From contig CAUHAO010000030.1 in assembly GCA_959604355.1 (NCBI GenBank), positions 1-17,060 on the forward strand: 17,060 nt of DNA, written 5' to 3'. Each line of letters begins with the position of its first letter. Within the stretch, counting starts at the first letter, position 1. The DNA is from an uncultured Eubacteriales bacterium (GTDB lineage: Bacteria; Bacillota; Clostridia; Oscillospirales; UBA644). Of this stretch, positions 14,421 to 17,060 are shown piece by piece. Position numbers and translations under genes: made by a program. The notes beneath the pieces are model-generated. The model was not told the origin of the DNA. It ran no database searches and saw only the letters and a program-made list of their open reading frames with translations.

Positions 14421-15707
14421 ATGAATATAAGGATCAAAAACATATTGGCTCTTCTGCCGAACGGCAAGGAATATAAAACGCAGGTGACGGATGTTTACGT
14501 ATCGGGTGACAGTATCGCGTCCATCGGCACGGCACCCGAAAATTTCGTCGCCGAAAAAACCGTTGACGGCAGCGGAAAGCTCCTTATTCCCGGACTTTGT
14601 AACGCCCATACCCACGCATACATGAATATTTACCGCAATATTGCGGATGACCTTAAATTTTCGGATTGGCTTTTTGCCAATATTTACCCGATGGAGGAAA
14701 ATACCGTCGCCGAGGATGCATACTGGGGCAACGCTCTTGCGTGCATGGAAATGCTTCGCACCGGTACGACGGTTTATAACGATATGCACGTCTTCACGAA
14801 CGTGTCACCCGTAGCAGCGTCCGAAGCAGGCATGCGTGCCGTAGTTTCCCGCGGACTCGTGGGAGAAGGTGATAACGAGGCGGGCAGGATACGCCTTGAA
14901 GCCGCAAAGGCGGAGATCGAAAAATACAAGGATGACCCTCTCGTCACGTTCATGCTTGCGCCGCACGCCATATATTCGTGCGACGGCGAATACATGAAGA
15001 CCGTTTTCAAAGAGGCGAAGCGTCTCGGCGTGGGGATCCATACGCATCTTTCCGAATCAAAGGACGAGGTTGCCAACGCGCTTGAAAAATACGGCATGAC
15101 CCCCGTCGAATATTTCGACAGCGTAGGAATGTTTGAAAACAATACCATCGCTGCTCATTGCGTCTATCTTACCGATAACGATATCGATATTCTTGCGCGC
15201 AAGGGAGTATATGTCGCGCATAACCCCAAGAGCAATCTAAAGCTTGCCAACGGTATTGCGCGCATACCGGAAATGCTCCGCCGCGGTGTCAAAGTGTGTA
15301 TAGGCACGGACGGTGCGGCTTCGAACAACTCTCTGAATATGTTCAGCGAAATGAATTTCGCTGCGCTCATCCATAAAGGCAACGAACACGACGCGCTTGC
15401 GTTTTCTTCGACCGAAGTTTTGCGCAGTGCCACTGAAATAGGATACCTCGCTGTCGGTATCGACGCGGGTAGAATAGAAGCGGGCAAAAAGGCTGACCTT
15501 GTAATCATAGACCTTGACCGCCCGACGATGCATCCGTTTAACAATTACATTTCGGCTCTTACATATTCCGCAAGCGGCTACGAGGTCGAAACGGTCATCG
15601 TCAACGGTGAAGTCGTGCTCGAAAACGGACATTGCACGCGCCTTGATGAAGAAAAGATATACTTTAACGTCGAAAAAGTAGCTGAGAGAATGAGGAATCT
15701 GAAATGA
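14421..15707 (+). CDS. mtaD: 5'-methylthioadenosine/S-adenosylhomocysteine deaminase (MtaD)
   Basis: Amidohydrolase-superfamily deaminase that converts SAH to S-inosylhomocysteine, MTA to methylthioinosine, and often adenosine to inosine. Metal and catalytic residues are clear: H63 and H65 (NAHTH), H209 with E212 (HLSES), H246 (AAHCVYL) and D297 (GTDGA). R144 and R156 keep the 12-residue spacing of the Arg pair that holds the SAH carboxylate in Thermotoga TM0936 (R136/R148, from memory), and W83 and E92 fit its W75 and E84. This supports SAH as a real substrate. The 428-aa length is typical. ATG 14421 has an AAAGGA site 11 nt upstream. The stop overlaps the sahH start (ATGA), so the two are translationally coupled. 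Chlorohydrolase-type relatives share the fold but not the Arg pair. Confidence 0.93.
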   Translation: MNIRIKNILALLPNGKEYKTQVTDVYVSGDSIASIGTAPENFVAEKTVDGSGKLLIPGLCNAHTHAYMNIYRNIADDLKFSDWLFANIYPMEENTVAEDAYWGNALACMEMLRTGTTVYNDMHVFTNVSPVAASEAGMRAVVSRGLVGEGDNEAGRIRLEAAKAEIEKYKDDPLVTFMLAPHAIYSCDGEYMKTVFKEAKRLGVGIHTHLSESKDEVANALEKYGMTPVEYFDSVGMFENNTIAAHCVYLTDNDIDILARKGVYVAHNPKSNLKLANGIARIPEMLRRGVKVCIGTDGAASNNSLNMFSEMNFAALIHKGNEHDALAFSSTEVLRSATEIGYLAVGIDAGRIEAGKKADLVIIDLDRPTMHPFNNYISALTYSASGYEVETVIVNGEVVLENGHCTRLDEEKIYFNVEKVAERMRNLK

Positions 15708-16948
15708 ACGAGATAAAAGACATCAGCCTGTGGCAGAGCGGTGCCCGCAAAATAGAGTGGGTCAAGCGCAACATGCCTCTTTTGCGCGGGATAGAAGAAG
15801 ATTTTTCGCGCACAAAGCCGTTCAAGGGCATGCGCATCGCCCTATCTGTACATCTTGAAGCCAAAACCGCATACCTGTGCAAGGTTCTTGCAGCGGGCGG
15901 CGCGGAAATGTACGTCACGGGCAGCAATCCTCTGTCTACCCAGGACGATGTCGCCGCGGCACTCGTGCACGACGGGCTTAACGTCTTTGCATGGCACGGC
16001 GTCACCGACGAGGAATATCATCGTCACACATGCTGCGTTATCGAGGCGAATCCGAATTTCATCATCGACGACGGCGGAGATCTTGTACATCTTATCCATA
16101 CCGAATATCCGCATCTTCTCAAAGATGTCATCGGCGGTTGTGAGGAGACGACGACGGGCATAAACCGCCTTATCGCGATGGACAGGGCGGGCAAGCTCAA
16201 TTTCCCGATGATGCTCGTAAATAACGCACGCTGCAAATTCCTTTTCGATAACCGTTACGGCACGGGACAGTCAGTCTGGAACGGCATCAACAGAACAACA
16301 AATCTTATCGTTGCGAGCAAGACCGTCGTTGTCGCGGGCTACGGTTGGTGCGGCAAAGGCGTTGCCATGAGGGCAAAAGGCCTCGGTGCGTCCGTCATCG
16401 TCACGGAAATTGACCCTGTAAAGGCGATGGAAGCCGTGATGGACGGATTTAAGGTCATGCCCATGGTCGAAGCTGCAAAGCTCGGTGACATGTTCGTTAC
16501 TGTCACGGGCTGCTGTGAAGTCATCGGCAAAGAAGCCTTTTATAATATGAAGGACGGCGCGATACTTTGCAATGCGGGTCATTTTGATGTCGAAGTCGAT
16601 ATGAAGACACTCCGCGAGATTGCTGTTGCACACGCGCCCGCGCGCGATAATATAATAGGTTATACTCTTGACAACGGCAAAACACTTTTCGTCATCGCGG
16701 AAGGAAGGCTTGTCAATCTTGCGGCGGGTGACGGGCATCCCGCGGAGATAATGGATATGAGTTTTGCCATTCAGGCGCTCAGTGCGAAGTATCTTGTCGA
16801 GAATAAACGGAATATTAAAGGGAATCTTATAGAAGTGCCCGAAGAGGTCGATAACGATGTCGCAAACCGTAAGCTCCGCTCGTGGAATGTCAGTATCGAC
16901 AAATTGACCGAAAAGCAGGAAAGATACCTAAACGAATGTGCTGATTAG
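15704..16948 (+). CDS. ahcY: Adenosylhomocysteinase family protein (possible S-inosylhomocysteine hydrolase)
   Basis: NAD-dependent hydrolase that splits S-adenosylhomocysteine, or its inosyl form, into homocysteine and nucleoside, completing SAM recycling. Catalytic residues line up with the human enzyme: H50, D122/D123, E147-E148 (EETTTG), K178, D182-N183 and H293 (NAGHFD). The NAD motif is GYGWCGKG (212-219) and a nucleoside-loop HPAE starts at H345. The 414-aa form without the eukaryotic insertion and the VHLEAKTA segment mark the Thermotoga/archaeal branch. There K54 stands where human has Glu59, near adenine N6. The ATG overlaps the mtaD stop by four bases, with AGGAA about 7 nt upstream. 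Given the deaminase partner, the physiological substrate may be S-inosylhomocysteine, as shown for a Methanocaldococcus homologue. Confidence 0.92.
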   Translation: MNEIKDISLWQSGARKIEWVKRNMPLLRGIEEDFSRTKPFKGMRIALSVHLEAKTAYLCKVLAAGGAEMYVTGSNPLSTQDDVAAALVHDGLNVFAWHGVTDEEYHRHTCCVIEANPNFIIDDGGDLVHLIHTEYPHLLKDVIGGCEETTTGINRLIAMDRAGKLNFPMMLVNNARCKFLFDNRYGTGQSVWNGINRTTNLIVASKTVVVAGYGWCGKGVAMRAKGLGASVIVTEIDPVKAMEAVMDGFKVMPMVEAAKLGDMFVTVTGCCEVIGKEAFYNMKDGAILCNAGHFDVEVDMKTLREIAVAHAPARDNIIGYTLDNGKTLFVIAEGRLVNLAAGDGHPAEIMDMSFAIQALSAKYLVENKRNIKGNLIEVPEEVDNDVANRKLRSWNVSIDKLTEKQERYLNECAD

Positions 16949-16949
16949 C

Positions 16950-16970
16950 ACAGTCACCCCCGGTTACTGT
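16950..16970 (+). terminator. Weak hairpin after sahH
   Basis: ACAGT (16950-16954) pairs with ACTGT (16966-16970), and ACC pairs with GGT inside, across one mismatch, with a CCC loop. It is followed by CAAAATTC, not a T run, so intrinsic termination is doubtful. It starts two bases after the stop codon and may only protect the mRNA 3' end. Confidence 0.35.
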
Positions 16971-17027
16971 CAAAATTCGACAATATTACCTTCACAAATA
17001 TGTTGCAATAAAAAGTAAAAAAAGGGG

Positions 17028-17056
17028 TTGACAAAACGAAAAAGGTGTGGTATACT
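17028..17056 (+). promoter_or_regulatory. Sigma-A promoter for a gene beyond the right edge
   Basis: TTGACA (17028-17033), a 17 bp spacer and TATACT (17051-17056). The -35 is perfect and the -10 differs from consensus at one position. The transcribed gene lies outside the window. Confidence 0.8.
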
Positions 17057-17060
17057 ATAT

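Noticed and set aside
1..17060. Mobile element, prophage, CRISPR array or defence system
   Set aside because: No transposase, integrase, Cas, toxin-antitoxin or restriction motifs, no regularly spaced repeats, and no direct repeat flanking the tRNA that would mark an integrated element.

Overview
The window reads as chromosomal DNA from a member of the Bacillota, most likely class Clostridia. The evidence is near-consensus sigma-A promoters (TTGACA or TTGAAA, 17 bp, TATAAT), strong purine-rich ribosome binding sites (AAAGGAGG, AAGGGAGA), one TTG start, and families common in gut Clostridia (MtaB, a second type IIA topoisomerase pair, a Thermotoga/archaeal-type SahH). Base composition looks close to half GC, judged by eye. 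I see no phage, insertion sequence, CRISPR array or plasmid function; it looks like core and metabolic DNA.

Layout, left to right. (1) A hairpin-rich non-coding edge leads into mtaB (+), a tRNA methylthiotransferase. (2) A two-gene operon (+) encodes a divergent ParE/GyrB-like and ParC/GyrA-like type IIA topoisomerase. Its promoter overlaps the mtaB stop codon. (3) A nested terminator separates it from a convergent AI-2E-family membrane protein gene (-), preceded upstream by tRNA-Arg(CCU) (-) with a clear promoter. (4) A class I SAM methyltransferase (+) is followed by an operon (+) of an AMP-forming acyl-CoA synthetase and a xylose-isomerase-like TIM-barrel enzyme. (5) Past a bidirectional terminator lies a four-gene operon (-), in transcription order nitroreductase, D-mannonate-oxidoreductase-like SDR, second TIM-barrel epimerase, HAD phosphatase. 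(6) Divergently from it, a consensus promoter drives mtaD-sahH (+), joined by an ATGA overlap. A promoter for a gene beyond the right edge closes the window.

How the genes may work together. MtaD and SahH plausibly recycle S-adenosylhomocysteine, the by-product of methyltransferases such as the one in this window (MtaB also forms SAH in its methylation step). The close coupling of a deaminase with an archaeal-type SahH fits a route through S-inosylhomocysteine. The SDR, TIM-barrel and HAD genes look like sugar acid or sugar phosphate metabolism, but no substrate can be read from the sequence.

Nothing here is clearly an undescribed system. The best leads are the divergent topoisomerase pair (altered ATP-lid residues, Ala at the quinolone Ser position, no GyrA box), the proposed S-inosylhomocysteine route with a Lys at the expected adenine-contact position of SahH, and an inverted repeat bracketing the mtaD promoter.
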